Shown: positions 44,665 to 54,478, counted from the stretch's first letter. The stretch: DNA of 64,000 nt from CAYQVO01 sp964421085 (GCA_964421085.1 CAYQVO010000001.1:62001-126000); one strand, 5' to 3'. Notes: generated by a model from the letters alone, not told the origin. A program made the numbers and translations.

Positions 44665-45687
44665 TCAGGCAAACAGCGCCCAGATTCGGAAGCTGAGGGC
44701 GGACATCGCCGCAGCGCAGGGAATTGTGAAAACCCATGCCCACACAATTCGCCCCGCTATTCCCCACTTGATTGCGGAGATTTTGGTTGTAGCGCCGACA
44801 CCGACAATGGCGCCGGTTATTGTGTGAGTTGTTGAAACCGGAATGCCGAAGTGAGTTGCCAGAAACAGTGTGAGGGCGCCTGCGGTCTCAGCACAAAATC
44901 CCCCGACGGGCCGGAGCTTGGTTATCTTCATTCCCATTGTTTTCACAATGCGCCATCCGCCGAAAGCGGTTCCCGTCGCCATCGCAAGCTGACACGAGAG
45001 AATGATCCAGCTGGTGTGCCAGTCAGTCAGCGAAAGCTGAACTGATGCGTCCATCATTCCGGCGGCAACGAGAAGAGCGACGATTATTCCCATGGTCTTC
45101 TGTGCGTCATTACCTCCATGACCGAGGGAATAGAGTGCGGCGGAAATCAGCTGGCCGCGCCTGAATATCCGGTCGACCACAAGAGGACGGTAATTCCGGA
45201 AGATCCAGAAAATCGCAATCATGATGGCAAAACCACAGGCAAGGCCGATGCAGGGCGCAAGCGGAATGAAAAAGAACGCGCTCTCGACCTTCTCCCACCT
45301 GACTATTCCCGGCCCTTTATACGCCATCCCTGCGCCGACAAGGCCGCCTATGAGCGCGTGAGAGGAACTCGTGGGAAGTCCCCACCACCAGGTGACGAGG
45401 TCCCATACTACGGCGCCGGCAAGACCGAACACTACAACATATACGAACACAGGATCGGCTGACTCAATATGAATAATCTTTGAGACGGTATCTGCAACAG
45501 TCGCCTTGAACACGAACATTGCGGCGAAGTTGAAGAATGCCGCCCATATAACTGCGACTTTTGGCGAGAGGACGCGGGTCGATACGACGGTCGCGATTGA
45601 ATTCGCGGAATCGTGAAAACCGTTAATCAGGTCGAAGACAAGCGCCAGGGCGATCGCGAAAATGACAACATACCATAAAAGGGGCAT
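44665..45687 (-). CDS. pit: Inorganic phosphate transporter, Pit family
   Basis: This 340-aa inner-membrane protein has some nine or ten hydrophobic segments and the two inverted Pit signatures: GFHDSANSIATVVSTR near residue 25 and GHGGNDAQKTMGI near residue 190. Pit carriers move metal-phosphate complexes with protons or sodium. The preceding gene encodes a DUF47 PhoU-like protein whose stop lies five bases before this ATG, the usual partner of low-affinity Pit carriers. It is the last gene of the long minus-strand run; the next 260 bases (44405-44664) contain no supported gene. Confidence 0.94.
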   Translation of the reverse strand: MPLLWYVVIFAIALALVFDLINGFHDSANSIATVVSTRVLSPKVAVIWAAFFNFAAMFVFKATVADTVSKIIHIESADPVFVYVVVFGLAGAVVWDLVTWWWGLPTSSSHALIGGLVGAGMAYKGPGIVRWEKVESAFFFIPLAPCIGLACGFAIMIAIFWIFRNYRPLVVDRIFRRGQLISAALYSLGHGGNDAQKTMGIIVALLVAAGMMDASVQLSLTDWHTSWIILSCQLAMATGTAFGGWRIVKTMGMKITKLRPVGGFCAETAGALTLFLATHFGIPVSTTHTITGAIVGVGATTKISAIKWGIAGRIVWAWVFTIPCAAAMSALSFRIWALFA

Positions 45688-45692
45688 TGCTG

Positions 45693-46316
45693 TTACGAAG
45701 CCTCGATTACGATTCCGCTGATCTGGTTGGCAACGTCTTCGCCGCAGTCAGTCGCTTCCTCAAGGTACTCAAAAATCTCTTTCCATTTGAGTATCACGAC
45801 TGGTTCCGCCTCATCGAAGAGAGAAATCAAGGCGTCCCGGAGCACCTGATCGCCTTCAGTTTCCAGTCTGAGCACGTTTACACAGTGGCGGTTTATTGCG
45901 GCCTCATTTTTCAGATTATGGAGAAGATGCAGTGCTTTCTCCAGTTCCACCGCCATCATGCTCAGGATCTCGGCAAATTTTCTCACGGCGGGACGAAGCT
46001 CATGGATTCCGAAAAGGCTTATGCGGGAGACTGCTTCATCAATTGCATCGGGAATATCGTCGAGACTGCCGATAAGTCCTTTTATCGCCATCCGGTCGAA
46101 CGGCGTAATAAATGTCCGCTGAAGAGCCTTCATGCACCTTCTTGTCACGTCGTCTGCCGTCCTTTCGAGTTCCTTTACACGCATCGCTGCGTCACTGATG
46201 TCGAAGTCACTTTCGGACATGGCCAGGAGTTCATCACAGATTTTGCGGGTTACGTCGATGTGTTCCTTGAAGAATGCGAAGAAGTCTGTTGTTTTCGGAA
46301 GAAAACGGCTGAACAT
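45693..46316 (-). CDS. DUF47 PhoU-like protein
   Basis: This is a 207-aa protein from the ATG at 46316, which has GAGGATC upstream; a longer frame only shadows purB. It is all-helical with the PhoU-like E/DxxxD repeats (VKELERTADDVTRRCM and LRLETEGDQVLRDAL) that bind metal clusters. DUF47 proteins pair with Pit transporters and are thought to adjust their activity. The adjacency to pit, with only five bases between, supports that role here. Confidence 0.92.
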   Translation of the reverse strand: MFSRFLPKTTDFFAFFKEHIDVTRKICDELLAMSESDFDISDAAMRVKELERTADDVTRRCMKALQRTFITPFDRMAIKGLIGSLDDIPDAIDEAVSRISLFGIHELRPAVRKFAEILSMMAVELEKALHLLHNLKNEAAINRHCVNVLRLETEGDQVLRDALISLFDEAEPVVILKWKEIFEYLEEATDCGEDVANQISGIVIEAS

Positions 46317-46395
46317 TTGATGATCCTCGGATAAGCAGGTTGATCGATTCGATGACAAAATTAACAACTTGAAGGCAGAATTGAAAGACCCGGCG

Positions 46396-47691
46396 TTAAT
46401 TCTCGATGGTTCTGCGGAAAATATATTCCACCTGCGTAAAGTGCCGTGTCGCATCGAAAATCCCGTCCAGCTTTTCTTCAGGTACGCGCCGCGAGACTTC
46501 AGGGTCTTTTTCAACTCTCTCCCTCAGCCCCGGCGGAGCTTCCCAGGCGGCAAGGGCGTGTCCCTGTACAATCCTGTACGCTTCCTCCCGCGTCATCCCT
46601 GCTTCAACAAGAGCAAGCAGAAGAGAGCCCGAATAAATAAGTCCCCGTGTCATTTCCAGATTCTCGAGCATACGCTCAGGCAGCACATGGAGATTTTCCA
46701 CGACACGGGCGAACCTTGAAAGCATGAAATCCATGAGTATGCAGGCATCAGGCGCTATTATTCTTTCTACCGAACTGTGACTGATATCGCGCTCATGCCA
46801 GAGTACCATGTCTTCGAGCGCGGCCTGAGAATAAGAACGCATCAGTCTTGCAAGCCCCGTTATGTTCTCGCAGAGTATCGGGTTCTTCTTATGAGGCATT
46901 GCCGACGAGCCCTTCTGGCCCCTGCTGAATTCTTCCTCTACCTCCCTGACCTCGGTCCTCTGAAGGTGCCGAATCTCAACCGCGCACCGCTCTATGGTTG
47001 TGGCAAGGATTGCCAGCGCGCTGAAGAATTCCGCATGCCGGTCCCTTGCGGTAATCTGAGTAGATACAGGTTCCGGTTTCAGGCCAAGGTCCTTCATCAC
47101 AGCTGTTTCAACCCGGGGATCGATTGATGCGAATGTGCCGACTGCACCTGAAATCTTCCCGGTTCCGGCCCCGTCAACAGCAGCCTTGAGCCTTCTTTCA
47201 TTCCGTTTGAACTCAGAATACCAGTTAAGCAGCTTGAGCCCGAAAGTTGTGGGCTCTGCATGGATTCCATGGCTTCTTCCGATACATGGCGTATACTTGA
47301 ATTCTTCCGCGCGTCTCCGGACAGCTTCAATCAACGATCTCAGTTCCTTCAGCAAAAGCTCCCCTGCCCGATTCAGCCGGACCGCAAACGCCGTGTCGAC
47401 AAGATCGCTTGATGTCATTCCCTTATGAAGGTATGCCCCCGAAGGACCGGCAGTTTCTGCGACACAGGTGAGAAAAGCGATAACATCATGCTTCACTTCA
47501 GCTTCGATCTCCTCGATCCGCCGGATATCGAAGCGCGCTGCCCGGGAAACTTCCTGATAAGCATCTTCCGGTACCATTCCGAGCTTCGACATTTCCTTCA
47601 ACGCGAGCAGCTCCACTTCGAGCCAGGTCGAATACTTTGCTTCCTCGCTCCAGATCGAGGCCATTTCAGGCCGTGAGTATCTCGGGATCAT
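46396..47691 (-). CDS. purB: Adenylosuccinate lyase
   Basis: This 431-aa fumarase-superfamily enzyme acts twice in purine synthesis: it releases fumarate from SAICAR and from adenylosuccinate. The superfamily signature GSSAMPHKKNP and HERDISHSSVER are visible, and MIPRYSRPEMASIW matches the Bacillus-type N-terminus. That start makes a 26-base overlap with the upstream metallo-hydrolase gene and has GAGG before it. No other pur gene is near, as is usual for purB. Confidence 0.97.
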   Translation of the reverse strand: MIPRYSRPEMASIWSEEAKYSTWLEVELLALKEMSKLGMVPEDAYQEVSRAARFDIRRIEEIEAEVKHDVIAFLTCVAETAGPSGAYLHKGMTSSDLVDTAFAVRLNRAGELLLKELRSLIEAVRRRAEEFKYTPCIGRSHGIHAEPTTFGLKLLNWYSEFKRNERRLKAAVDGAGTGKISGAVGTFASIDPRVETAVMKDLGLKPEPVSTQITARDRHAEFFSALAILATTIERCAVEIRHLQRTEVREVEEEFSRGQKGSSAMPHKKNPILCENITGLARLMRSYSQAALEDMVLWHERDISHSSVERIIAPDACILMDFMLSRFARVVENLHVLPERMLENLEMTRGLIYSGSLLLALVEAGMTREEAYRIVQGHALAAWEAPPGLRERVEKDPEVSRRVPEEKLDGIFDATRHFTQVEYIFRRTIEN

Positions 47692-48475
47692 CTTTCCTTA
47701 CCTCTCTTTTCGGTGGAGACAGCTCGAAACATGCCGTGGCATGGTACGGGTCTGCACAGTACAGACTTTCAGGATCAAGCGGAATAGTCATGGCTCTGAG
47801 CAGGGCTTCTCTCGCAAGCTCGGGAGTATTGCTGTTCTCGCTGATATGGCCGAGCACTATATACTGAAGAGCCGGATGCCACACTTCAGCAACAAGCGCG
47901 GCGGCATCCTCGTTCGAGCAGTGCCCGTGAGAAGACGCGATTCTCTGCTTCAAAACCCAGGGATACCAGCATCCCCAGAGCATACCGGGGTCGTGATTGA
48001 ATTCGATTACAAGAGCGTCGGTCAGCGCCAGTGCGTCCCTGACCAGGGGAGTAATGCGGCCCACATCGGTTACCTGCGAAAATTTCAGGCCTTCGCTGTG
48101 CACACTGAAGCCCACAGGATCGGCAGCATCATGCGGGATACTGAACGGAGTAATCTCGGCGTCTGCTATCAGGAATGAACGCCCGGTTTCGAAATGCCGC
48201 ATCCGGGGACAGCCATGAACTTTCTTTGCTGTATGCCTGTTGGCAAATACCGGCACTTTGTATTTTTTGCTGAATGTCGCTGCTCCTCTGGTGTGATCTG
48301 CATGCTCGTGCGTGAGGAGCAGCGCGCTGATCGTGTCCGGCTCAATCCCGTTTTCTCCAAGCCGGATCTCGGTCTGCCTGCAGGAAAGCCCGCAGTCGAT
48401 AAGGAGACGCGTTGCTCCCGCTTCAAGGAATGTTACGTTTGCTTTACTGCCGCTTGATAATACTGAAAACCGCAT
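47666..48475 (-). CDS. MBL-fold metallo-hydrolase (YycJ/WalJ-like)
   Basis: This 269-aa protein has the metallo-beta-lactamase fold. The metal-binding motif is THEHADH (55-61), and further ligands are likely in the ...HC...N and C-terminal GHIS stretches. The start FSVLSSGSKANVTFLE is typical of the YycJ/WalJ group, which has been proposed to act as a 5'-3' exonuclease or in cell-wall and replication coordination. It begins three bases after the pgl stop and overlaps purB by 26 bases. Its substrate is unknown. Confidence 0.88.
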   Translation of the reverse strand: MRFSVLSSGSKANVTFLEAGATRLLIDCGLSCRQTEIRLGENGIEPDTISALLLTHEHADHTRGAATFSKKYKVPVFANRHTAKKVHGCPRMRHFETGRSFLIADAEITPFSIPHDAADPVGFSVHSEGLKFSQVTDVGRITPLVRDALALTDALVIEFNHDPGMLWGCWYPWVLKQRIASSHGHCSNEDAAALVAEVWHPALQYIVLGHISENSNTPELAREALLRAMTIPLDPESLYCADPYHATACFELSPPKREVRKDDPEILTA

Positions 48476-48478
48476 TGA

Positions 48479-49222
48479 TTACTTTCGGGCGAGCAACTGT
48501 GCCGCCTCGGAATCGACATACCAGCTCACTTCTCCTGTATGTTCCGCAAGAAGTCTTCCGGGAAGGACAGAGGATCCTTCGTCACCTTCGATAACGCGCT
48601 TCACAATTTCCGCCTTCGCCTTTCCCTTTGCAAGCGCAATAACCCGCCGGGCGCACATAATCATTCTCGGTGTAAGAGTGACTCTGTAACGGTTATCCCA
48701 TGGCTGCTGCACCGCCGCATAAAGAGAGTTGGTCTGTGAGAGCAGGCTGGAATCCGGAAAGATGCTTGCTATGTGTCCGTCTTCACCGATGCCGAGCAGA
48801 ACGATATCGAAGCATGGCAGACCATCACTCCCTGTGCGGACATTTTCCCGCACGATTTCATCGTACTTTTTCACCGCATCTTGAGGAGAACCGAGAGATG
48901 TATCGACGGGAAAACTCTGCGCGGAGTTGGGCGGGATGCGGGCGAGAAGCGTCTCACTGATCATTTTGAAGTTGTTCTGCGCATCAGAGGAAGGTACCCA
49001 CCGTTCGTCGCTGAGGAACAGGCGAAGCTTGTGCCAGTTGACCTCTCCCACACGCGGAGGGTGTGAAAGAAGGCGGTATGTTTCCGCCGGAGTGCTTCCC
49101 CCGGCAAGTGCCACCGAGCAGAAATCACCTTCAGCCTCGATATCCTGGACTGACGCGACAATCTCATCCGCAACCACTCCAGCGAACAGGCGTGATTCGA
49201 TAACTTCAACTGACCAAGCCAT
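48479..49222 (-). CDS. pgl: 6-phosphogluconolactonase (DevB type)
   Basis: This 247-aa enzyme hydrolyses 6-phosphogluconolactone in the oxidative pentose phosphate pathway. The family blocks ALAGGSTPAETYRLL, LFLSDERWVP and LLGIGEDGHIASIFP (with the catalytic His) are clear. It follows the transaldolase gene on the same strand, which groups two pentose phosphate steps. No zwf or gnd gene is in the window. Confidence 0.94.
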   Translation of the reverse strand: MAWSVEVIESRLFAGVVADEIVASVQDIEAEGDFCSVALAGGSTPAETYRLLSHPPRVGEVNWHKLRLFLSDERWVPSSDAQNNFKMISETLLARIPPNSAQSFPVDTSLGSPQDAVKKYDEIVRENVRTGSDGLPCFDIVLLGIGEDGHIASIFPDSSLLSQTNSLYAAVQQPWDNRYRVTLTPRMIMCARRVIALAKGKAKAEIVKRVIEGDEGSSVLPGRLLAEHTGEVSWYVDSEAAQLLARK

Positions 49223-49306
49223 GCTTTTGCCCTTCCCTGAAGAATGAATACGCCGTTTTAAAAATAGACCTGTGACAGCCTTCTACAGGCCGAATGTATA
49301 GGGAAA

Positions 49307-50443
49307 TCAGCCCTTCATCAAGATTTCTTTTTTATTCTCGACCGATTGTATTAATTCGCTGTAGGAATCCGAAAAAATCCTCACACCGTCCACCTCAAGC
49401 TGCTGAAGAAGAGCTTCGAAATCAATCCCCTTCTCACCAAGCGAGGCAAGGAGCCGGGATGCCTCATCGGCATCCTCGGTGACAGGTTGCGGATCCGTCA
49501 GGGTCACGCCTTCGAGAAGTGTATCGAGGGTCCGGGGAGGAAGAGTGTTTACTGTATCCTTTCCGGCGAGCGTTTCAACATAAAGAAGCGGACTGTACGC
49601 CGGGTTCTTCACGCCTGTGCTTGCCCATAGTGGCCGCTGCACAAGCGCTCCCTGTGACTGAAGCTTCCGGAACTCTTCTGTCCCGAAAATCTCGAGGAAC
49701 GCCTTGTAAGCTTCTCTTGAGTTCGCAATTCCAACCTTCCCGAGAAAGTCCGAAAAGTCGCCTTCTTTCTTCCTGCCGGACGAAACCAGTCTCTTCACAT
49801 TCTCTTCAAAGATTGAATCAACCCTCGAGACAAAGAAGCTTGCAACTGAACGGATTGCAGAAATCGCCTCCTTCCTCTCCGCGCGCGACTGGAGAGCCGC
49901 GATATATGCCTTTGCCACCTCTCTGTACACCTCGACGGAAAAAATGAGGGTGACGTTTATGTTCAACCCGGAGTCGAGAAGTTCTCTTATGGCCGGAATC
50001 CCCTCTTTCGTCGCAGGCACCTTGATCATTATATTCGGACGTCCAAGCCGGCCCCACAGATGTCTGGCCGCTTCTATGGTCTTCTGAGTATCGTTCGCAA
50101 GGAGTGGAGAAACTTCGATGCTCGCATAACCGTCAGCTCTTGATGTTTCAATGAACGTCGGCTTCAACAGGTCGGCAGCAGCGCCCACATCCCGGATAAA
50201 CAGCTCTTCGCATATGGCTTCCGAAGACAATCCTTCCGCCGCAAGATTTCTGATGTCTTCATCGTAATGGGATGTGTCGGCGATTGCTTTCTTGAAAATC
50301 GTCGGGTTGCTTGTCAGGCCGCTTACACCCGCCGCGATGTACTTCTCGAGCGTGCCCGACCTCAGCACATCACGCGATAAATTGTCGTACCAGATGGACT
50401 GCCCCACGCTGTTCAGGACCTTCAATGCAGGATTCTTTTCCAT
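49307..50443 (-). CDS. tal: Transaldolase
   Basis: This 378-aa enzyme moves a dihydroxyacetone unit between sugar phosphates. The N-terminal GVSGLTSNPTIF is the family signature. The Schiff-base lysine is K141 in NIMIKVPATKEG, and INVTLIFSVEVY follows. The length and form match the longer transaldolases of actinobacteria and cyanobacteria rather than the roughly 316-aa TalB. AAGGAG lies eight bases before the ATG. It is upstream of pgl. Confidence 0.95.
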   Translation of the reverse strand: MEKNPALKVLNSVGQSIWYDNLSRDVLRSGTLEKYIAAGVSGLTSNPTIFKKAIADTSHYDEDIRNLAAEGLSSEAICEELFIRDVGAAADLLKPTFIETSRADGYASIEVSPLLANDTQKTIEAARHLWGRLGRPNIMIKVPATKEGIPAIRELLDSGLNINVTLIFSVEVYREVAKAYIAALQSRAERKEAISAIRSVASFFVSRVDSIFEENVKRLVSSGRKKEGDFSDFLGKVGIANSREAYKAFLEIFGTEEFRKLQSQGALVQRPLWASTGVKNPAYSPLLYVETLAGKDTVNTLPPRTLDTLLEGVTLTDPQPVTEDADEASRLLASLGEKGIDFEALLQQLEVDGVRIFSDSYSELIQSVENKKEILMKG

Positions 50444-50467
50444 AACTCCAACTCCTTCCCTTTCCTG

Positions 50468-51259
50468 TTAACCGTGTTTCGCCGGACGCGGCACGTCTTC
50501 TGGTCCCGGGAACATAAGCGTGCCTTCCCTTTGCCTTCTGTAATATTGGGCCGTCGTAAGGAGGCAGTGCACGGCGTACGGAATGCCGTTCACATGACAA
50601 ATCTCATCCCCGTAATAGGTGGGTATGGGCCGCTCAACAATTCGCATCTTTCTCTCAGCGAGAGCAAGTATAATCTGAGTGTCGAAGTGCCATCCGTTGC
50701 TGAAGGTTTCGAACGGGATTTTCCTGAGTGTTTCGACTGAATAAAGGCGGTAGCCTGAGTGGTACTCGGTGAGATTAAGGCCTGACAATCTGTTCTGAGC
50801 CCATGTGAGAATTCTGTTTCCCCAGTATTTGTAATAGGGCATTCCTCCTTTCAGGGCCTTTCCCCGTTCGGACATCCGCGACCCGAACACCATATCAGCC
50901 TCACCTTTTACGACAGGTTCGAGGAGTTCGGGAAGGACTTCCGGCGCGTACTGCCCGTCGCCGTGAAGAAGAGCAACTATATCGAGACCGCGCTCTATCG
51001 CATATCTGTACCCGACCTTCTGATTGCCTCCGTACCCCTGGTTCTCTTCATTCCGGTGGACTGTGAGTTTTGAAAGCCCCTGCTCGTACTTGTAGCCAAG
51101 TGCGGCATAGTAGGTGTTGTCCTTACTGCAGTCATCTACGACAAAAATTTCTTCCACCTCTTCGGATACACTGGACGGAATTCGGTTAAGTGTGCTTATA
51201 AGGTGATTCACGGCGTTGTACGTAATTACGAAAACGCCGATTTTGGGGTGATCCTGCAT
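50468..51259 (-). CDS. Family 2 glycosyltransferase (DPM1/polyprenol-type)
   Basis: This is a 263-aa protein from the ATG at 51259; a GTG five codons earlier (51274) is also possible, and neither has a good ribosome site. The GT-A fold is shown by FVITYNAVNHL, VVDDCSKDNT and the metal-binding region LLHGDGQYAPE. The sequence TEYHSGYRLYSVETL is typical of dolichyl- or polyprenyl-phosphate mannose synthase-like enzymes. No transmembrane helix follows, so the acceptor is not evident. It lies 24 bases upstream of tal. Confidence 0.88.
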   Translation of the reverse strand: MQDHPKIGVFVITYNAVNHLISTLNRIPSSVSEEVEEIFVVDDCSKDNTYYAALGYKYEQGLSKLTVHRNEENQGYGGNQKVGYRYAIERGLDIVALLHGDGQYAPEVLPELLEPVVKGEADMVFGSRMSERGKALKGGMPYYKYWGNRILTWAQNRLSGLNLTEYHSGYRLYSVETLRKIPFETFSNGWHFDTQIILALAERKMRIVERPIPTYYGDEICHVNGIPYAVHCLLTTAQYYRRQREGTLMFPGPEDVPRPAKHG

Positions 51260-51289
51260 GGCCCCGAGGATCACAGAAAGTGATGACAG

Positions 51290-52716
51290 TTACAACATTC
51301 CCGGCTTTTCCTTCAAAAAATCAGGAATGTCGGAACTGCCACAATATTTTCCAACCAGGTCATATCCCGCCGCTTTTTCCACAATCACCCTGCCGAAAGT
51401 TCCCCCTTCGGGCGCAGAGCAACCCTCAGCAATGTCGTTAATCAAAACCTTTCCATCCACTTCAGGCGCCTGGAACCTCGACCGTGCCGTCAAAAGGAGA
51501 TCCGTCTCCTCATGGACGCCTTCCACAAGCACCTCCAGTTCCTGTCCGATATATTTCTCGAGATTCCTCNNNNNNNNNNCTATTATCGCCCGATATCCTG
51601 ATAACTTTAAAACCTCTCCACCACCCGCTGCTGGGCGAGCATTATCCGGTTTCTTCGCTCTTCCTTCTCTGTTTCACCGACCCCGCCTTCCAGTTTGAAA
51701 GCGGAAGTTCCTTCCTCCGGTGAATACGTAAATACGCCCACACATGCAAAATGGCCCTCTCTTATAAAGGCCTCAAGCTCTGCGACATTATCTTCAGTTT
51801 CGCCAGGAAAACCGACAATGAAAGTCGTCCGAAGAGCAATAGAAGGAGCTTTTTTCTTTATGAATTCAACAAGGGGTCTTGATGCAAAACGGCCCGAGGG
51901 ACGGCGCATCCTTTTCAACACGGCTTCACTTACATGCTGCAGCGGGATATCGAGATACTCGCAGACTGAAGGAAGCTCCACGATTGAAGTCAAAAGCGGC
52001 TCGGTAATTCCGGCCGGGTATGCGTAAAGAAGCCTGACCCACCGGTTCTCATTCTGCGCGTCGAGCGCCCTGAGAAGAGTGCTGAGGTCCCCTTCGCCAC
52101 GGTCCCTGCCAAAAGACGTCAGGTCCTGAGCAACGAGGTTTATCTCGCGGATCCCTGATGCACTGAGCTGCTCCGCCTCACGAAGAACTGAATCCATGGA
52201 TCGGCTCCGCATCGGACCCCGAAGAACCGGCACTATGCAGAAAGCGCATCTGCGGTCGCATCCGTCGGATATCTTGATATATGCAGAACCCGCCGACGCG
52301 TCGACGATTCGCGGCATGCGGTCGTCATAAAGAAAGGACGGCTTCTCAGATATCCGCCGGGTGTGAGGGGAAACGCCTGCGGCAACCTGGGCGACTGACG
52401 GGATCTGATTTACGCTGATAAGGGCGTCGACTTCCGGAAGGGCTTCTTTCAAGCCTTCCTTGAACCGTTCAACAAGACATCCGGCAACGACAATTCTTTT
52501 GACCCTCCCCTTTTCCTTCCGGGATGCCGCATCAAGAATCGCATCGATGCTCTCATCAACTGCCGACTGAAGGAATCCGCACGTGTTTATGACAACAACG
52601 TCTGCAGACTCGAGATCCTTCACAAGCGAGTATCCCTGATTCTTGAGGAGGCCAAGCATCACTTCGGAGTCTACCTGGTTTTTGGCGCAGCCAAGTGTCA
52701 CCAGCGCAATATTCAT
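51290..52716 (-). CDS. rimO: Ribosomal protein S12 methylthiotransferase, disrupted at an assembly gap
   Basis: RimO is a radical-SAM enzyme that methylthiolates Asp88 of S12. The UPF0004 domain has cluster cysteines C10, C46 and C80. The radical-SAM CxxxCxxC motif is C153, C157 and C160 (GCDRRCAFC). After QQRVVER the left contig reads Phe-stop and continues 33 bases to the 10-N gap. Beyond the gap the frame resumes as RNLEKYIGQELEVLVEG and the TRAM domain. Removing the 33-base tail, the N and a four-base overlap (GAGG) gives one frame of exactly 460 codons, the family's length. The stop is thus probably a contig-end artefact. Its start overlaps the lolA stop by four bases. Confidence 0.92.
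51570..51579. other. Assembly gap (10 N) inside rimO
   Basis: Placeholder gap. The adjoining 33 bases (51580-51612) do not fit rimO and look like a wrong contig end. Confidence 0.85.
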
Positions 52717-53411
52717 TCCCCTCTTTTCTTTTGAAACCGGCGATCCTGCACATCGAGCCCTTTCGGAAAGGACGGCTCGAATATCTCATCGTCAAACTCG
52801 GGATCGGATCGGACATCTGAAAGGATAAATGAAGTAGTGTTGCCGGAGATGTCCTGGACGGAAGCACCGGCAGGAATGTAAGAGCCTGTTCCAACCAGAA
52901 GCTTGAAGCTCGAAAGTTCCCGTGATTTCTTTGATTTCGGCGCCAGTTCGAGAACAGTTCCGTCAGGCGTCGTGCACGCGGCGCGAACATCGAAGTCGTT
53001 TTTAAGATCTCCAATTCCCATAAGGAAACCCACCGGGAGATCGGACATCATCATCCTGTCGAACTTGTCGATCAGCACCTGCCGCTGCTCTTCCTGGTAA
53101 AGCCACACGGTATTCTCCTGGACAAGAAACACCTGCTTTTCAGGAGACTCGTAATCCCACTTCATTTTGCCGGGCTTTTTGAAGGCAAACCTGCCGGTTG
53201 CCGTCTCTGACAGTTCAAGAGCTGCGTTGAAACTCTCCTGGAAGAAACTACCGCTGAGCGACGGGACTTTTGAATAGGCGCTCTGGACCTGGGAGACAAG
53301 TTCTCCCACTTCACCTTCCGAAACGGGTTTGTTCCCCTGGCAGTCAAAGGCTCTTGTCTGTGAGAGGGCAACTGCAGGAATCAGGAGAAGGGATATGAAG
53401 AGAAATTTCAT
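52713..53411 (-). CDS. lolA: Outer-membrane lipoprotein carrier protein LolA
   Basis: This 232-aa periplasmic chaperone takes lipoproteins from LolCDE to the outer membrane. The signal peptide (FLFISLLLIPAVALS) is followed by a half-barrel domain with GRFAFKKPGKMKWDYESP and WLYQEEQRQVLID, the LolA hallmark. The ending SFPKGLDVQD also fits. Its presence implies a Gram-negative envelope with an outer membrane. It overlaps rimO by four bases. No LolB is seen in the window. Confidence 0.93.
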   Translation of the reverse strand: MKFLFISLLLIPAVALSQTRAFDCQGNKPVSEGEVGELVSQVQSAYSKVPSLSGSFFQESFNAALELSETATGRFAFKKPGKMKWDYESPEKQVFLVQENTVWLYQEEQRQVLIDKFDRMMMSDLPVGFLMGIGDLKNDFDVRAACTTPDGTVLELAPKSKKSRELSSFKLLVGTGSYIPAGASVQDISGNTTSFILSDVRSDPEFDDEIFEPSFPKGLDVQDRRFQKKRGE

Positions 53412-53450
53412 CGGGCGAATTTAACATAATGAGGACGGGAAGACCATTAC

Positions 53451-53854
53451 TCACGCCCTCGTAACCACCGCCGGCTGCCGCTCATCATCCGTCAAAAAAA
53501 GAAAACATTGCACCCTGTCGATGTGCTTCGGATATCCCCCGGTTCGGGGTATTCCCAGTGTGAAAGGCTCATCAGGAAATACCGCCGCAGCGACTTTTCC
53601 GGCAAATGCATTCACTATTTCCCGGGCGACATCTCCTGCCATCTCGGGGCAGGCTCTCCCCCTGCAGAAGAATCAAAATAAAGCGAGATGACTATCTCCT
53701 GCACAAGGTTTTCAGGAAGCGCAATCGCGATGTCTCCTTCGATCGGCGCGAGAATCGCCGCGGAGCCCCACAGGCAGTCCTTCCCTTTCAGATTGACCGA
53801 TAAGTCCCCGGTCGAAGATTGGCAGCCGGAAATAACTATGAGTGTCTCGAAAAT
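53451..53854 (-). pseudogene. Broken CheX-like phosphatase copy
   Basis: Two frames together encode a CheX-like protein. The first half (from about 53854) reads FETLIVISGCQSSTGDLSVN and continues to SAGGEPAP. The second half (53642-53451) reads EMAGDVAREIVNAFAGK and continues to the stop. The ExxN phosphatase motif (EIVN) is kept. The junction lies in runs of C and G (53643-53662), where one extra base would rejoin the frames. No normal start codon exists for the first half, which begins inside the end of cheY, and about 20 N-terminal residues of the family are absent. It is probably decayed; a sequencing error could explain only the frameshift. Confidence 0.6.
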
Positions 53855-54240
53855 ACAGCTTCGAGTTTCTGTTGAAGAGCTTCAGTGGTGAATGGCTTCA
53901 CGATATAATTGGTAACGCCCGCTTTTGCCGCTTCAATCACGTTTTCCTGCTGGGCCTCGGCTGTAACCATCACAAACGGTATTTTCCTGATGCTTTCGTC
54001 GGCCCGCACCGCCTTGAGCAGATCAATGCCCATCATGTTAGGCATATTCCAGTCGGAAATTATGAGCTGAAAGTTTTGGCCGGAGTGTTTCAGCCTCTGG
54101 AGCGCGGCAACACCATCTTCGGCTTCAGTGACATTTTCAAATCCAAGCTGCCGAAGCGCGGTCTTTACAATTCTCCTCATCGTGGAAAAATCATCAACAA
54201 CAAGAATCGGAATTTTTTTATCAACACTGTCAAGTCCCAT
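53836..54240 (-). CDS. cheY: CheY-like single-domain response regulator
   Basis: This 134-aa protein is a lone receiver domain. Acidic pair and phospho-acceptor are in ILVVDDFSTMRRIV and LIISDWNMPNMMG, the switch Thr is in FVMVTAE, and the conserved Lys is in YIVKPF. The DWNMPNM form is that of chemotaxis CheY, which binds the flagellar switch when phosphorylated. GAGAGG precedes the ATG. No cheA, mcp or flagellar genes are in the window. It diverges from an intact cheX, a CheY-P phosphatase, and is followed by a broken cheX-like copy. Confidence 0.92.
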   Translation of the reverse strand: MGLDSVDKKIPILVVDDFSTMRRIVKTALRQLGFENVTEAEDGVAALQRLKHSGQNFQLIISDWNMPNMMGIDLLKAVRADESIRKIPFVMVTAEAQQENVIEAAKAGVTNYIVKPFTTEALQQKLEAVFSRHS

Positions 54241-54278
54241 GAATGCCTCTCGAAATTCCGCTTGGCTTATGGAGTGAG

Positions 54279-54295
54279 GTTTGGCGTAGCCAAAC
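54279..54295 (-). promoter_or_regulatory. Perfect hairpin in the cheY leader
   Basis: GTTTGGC and GCCAAAC form a seven-base stem with a three-base loop, about 40 bases before the cheY start codon. It lies in the untranslated region between divergent cheY and cheX. It could affect mRNA stability or serve as an operator. Confidence 0.4.
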
Positions 54296-54478
54296 GGCCG
54301 CCCGTCCGGCTCTTTTACTCTCCCCGCTTTAATGAGTATCGGCTGTTAAAGGTCCGGGCTTTAGATTAATACGGAAGATTTTTAAGGGAGAATGTGGAAC
54401 TTCCCGGCACGTTGGACTATCTAATCAACTGCTGCTGAAATGAATTAACGAAACCAATTCCGGGAGAACGCACCGCAG

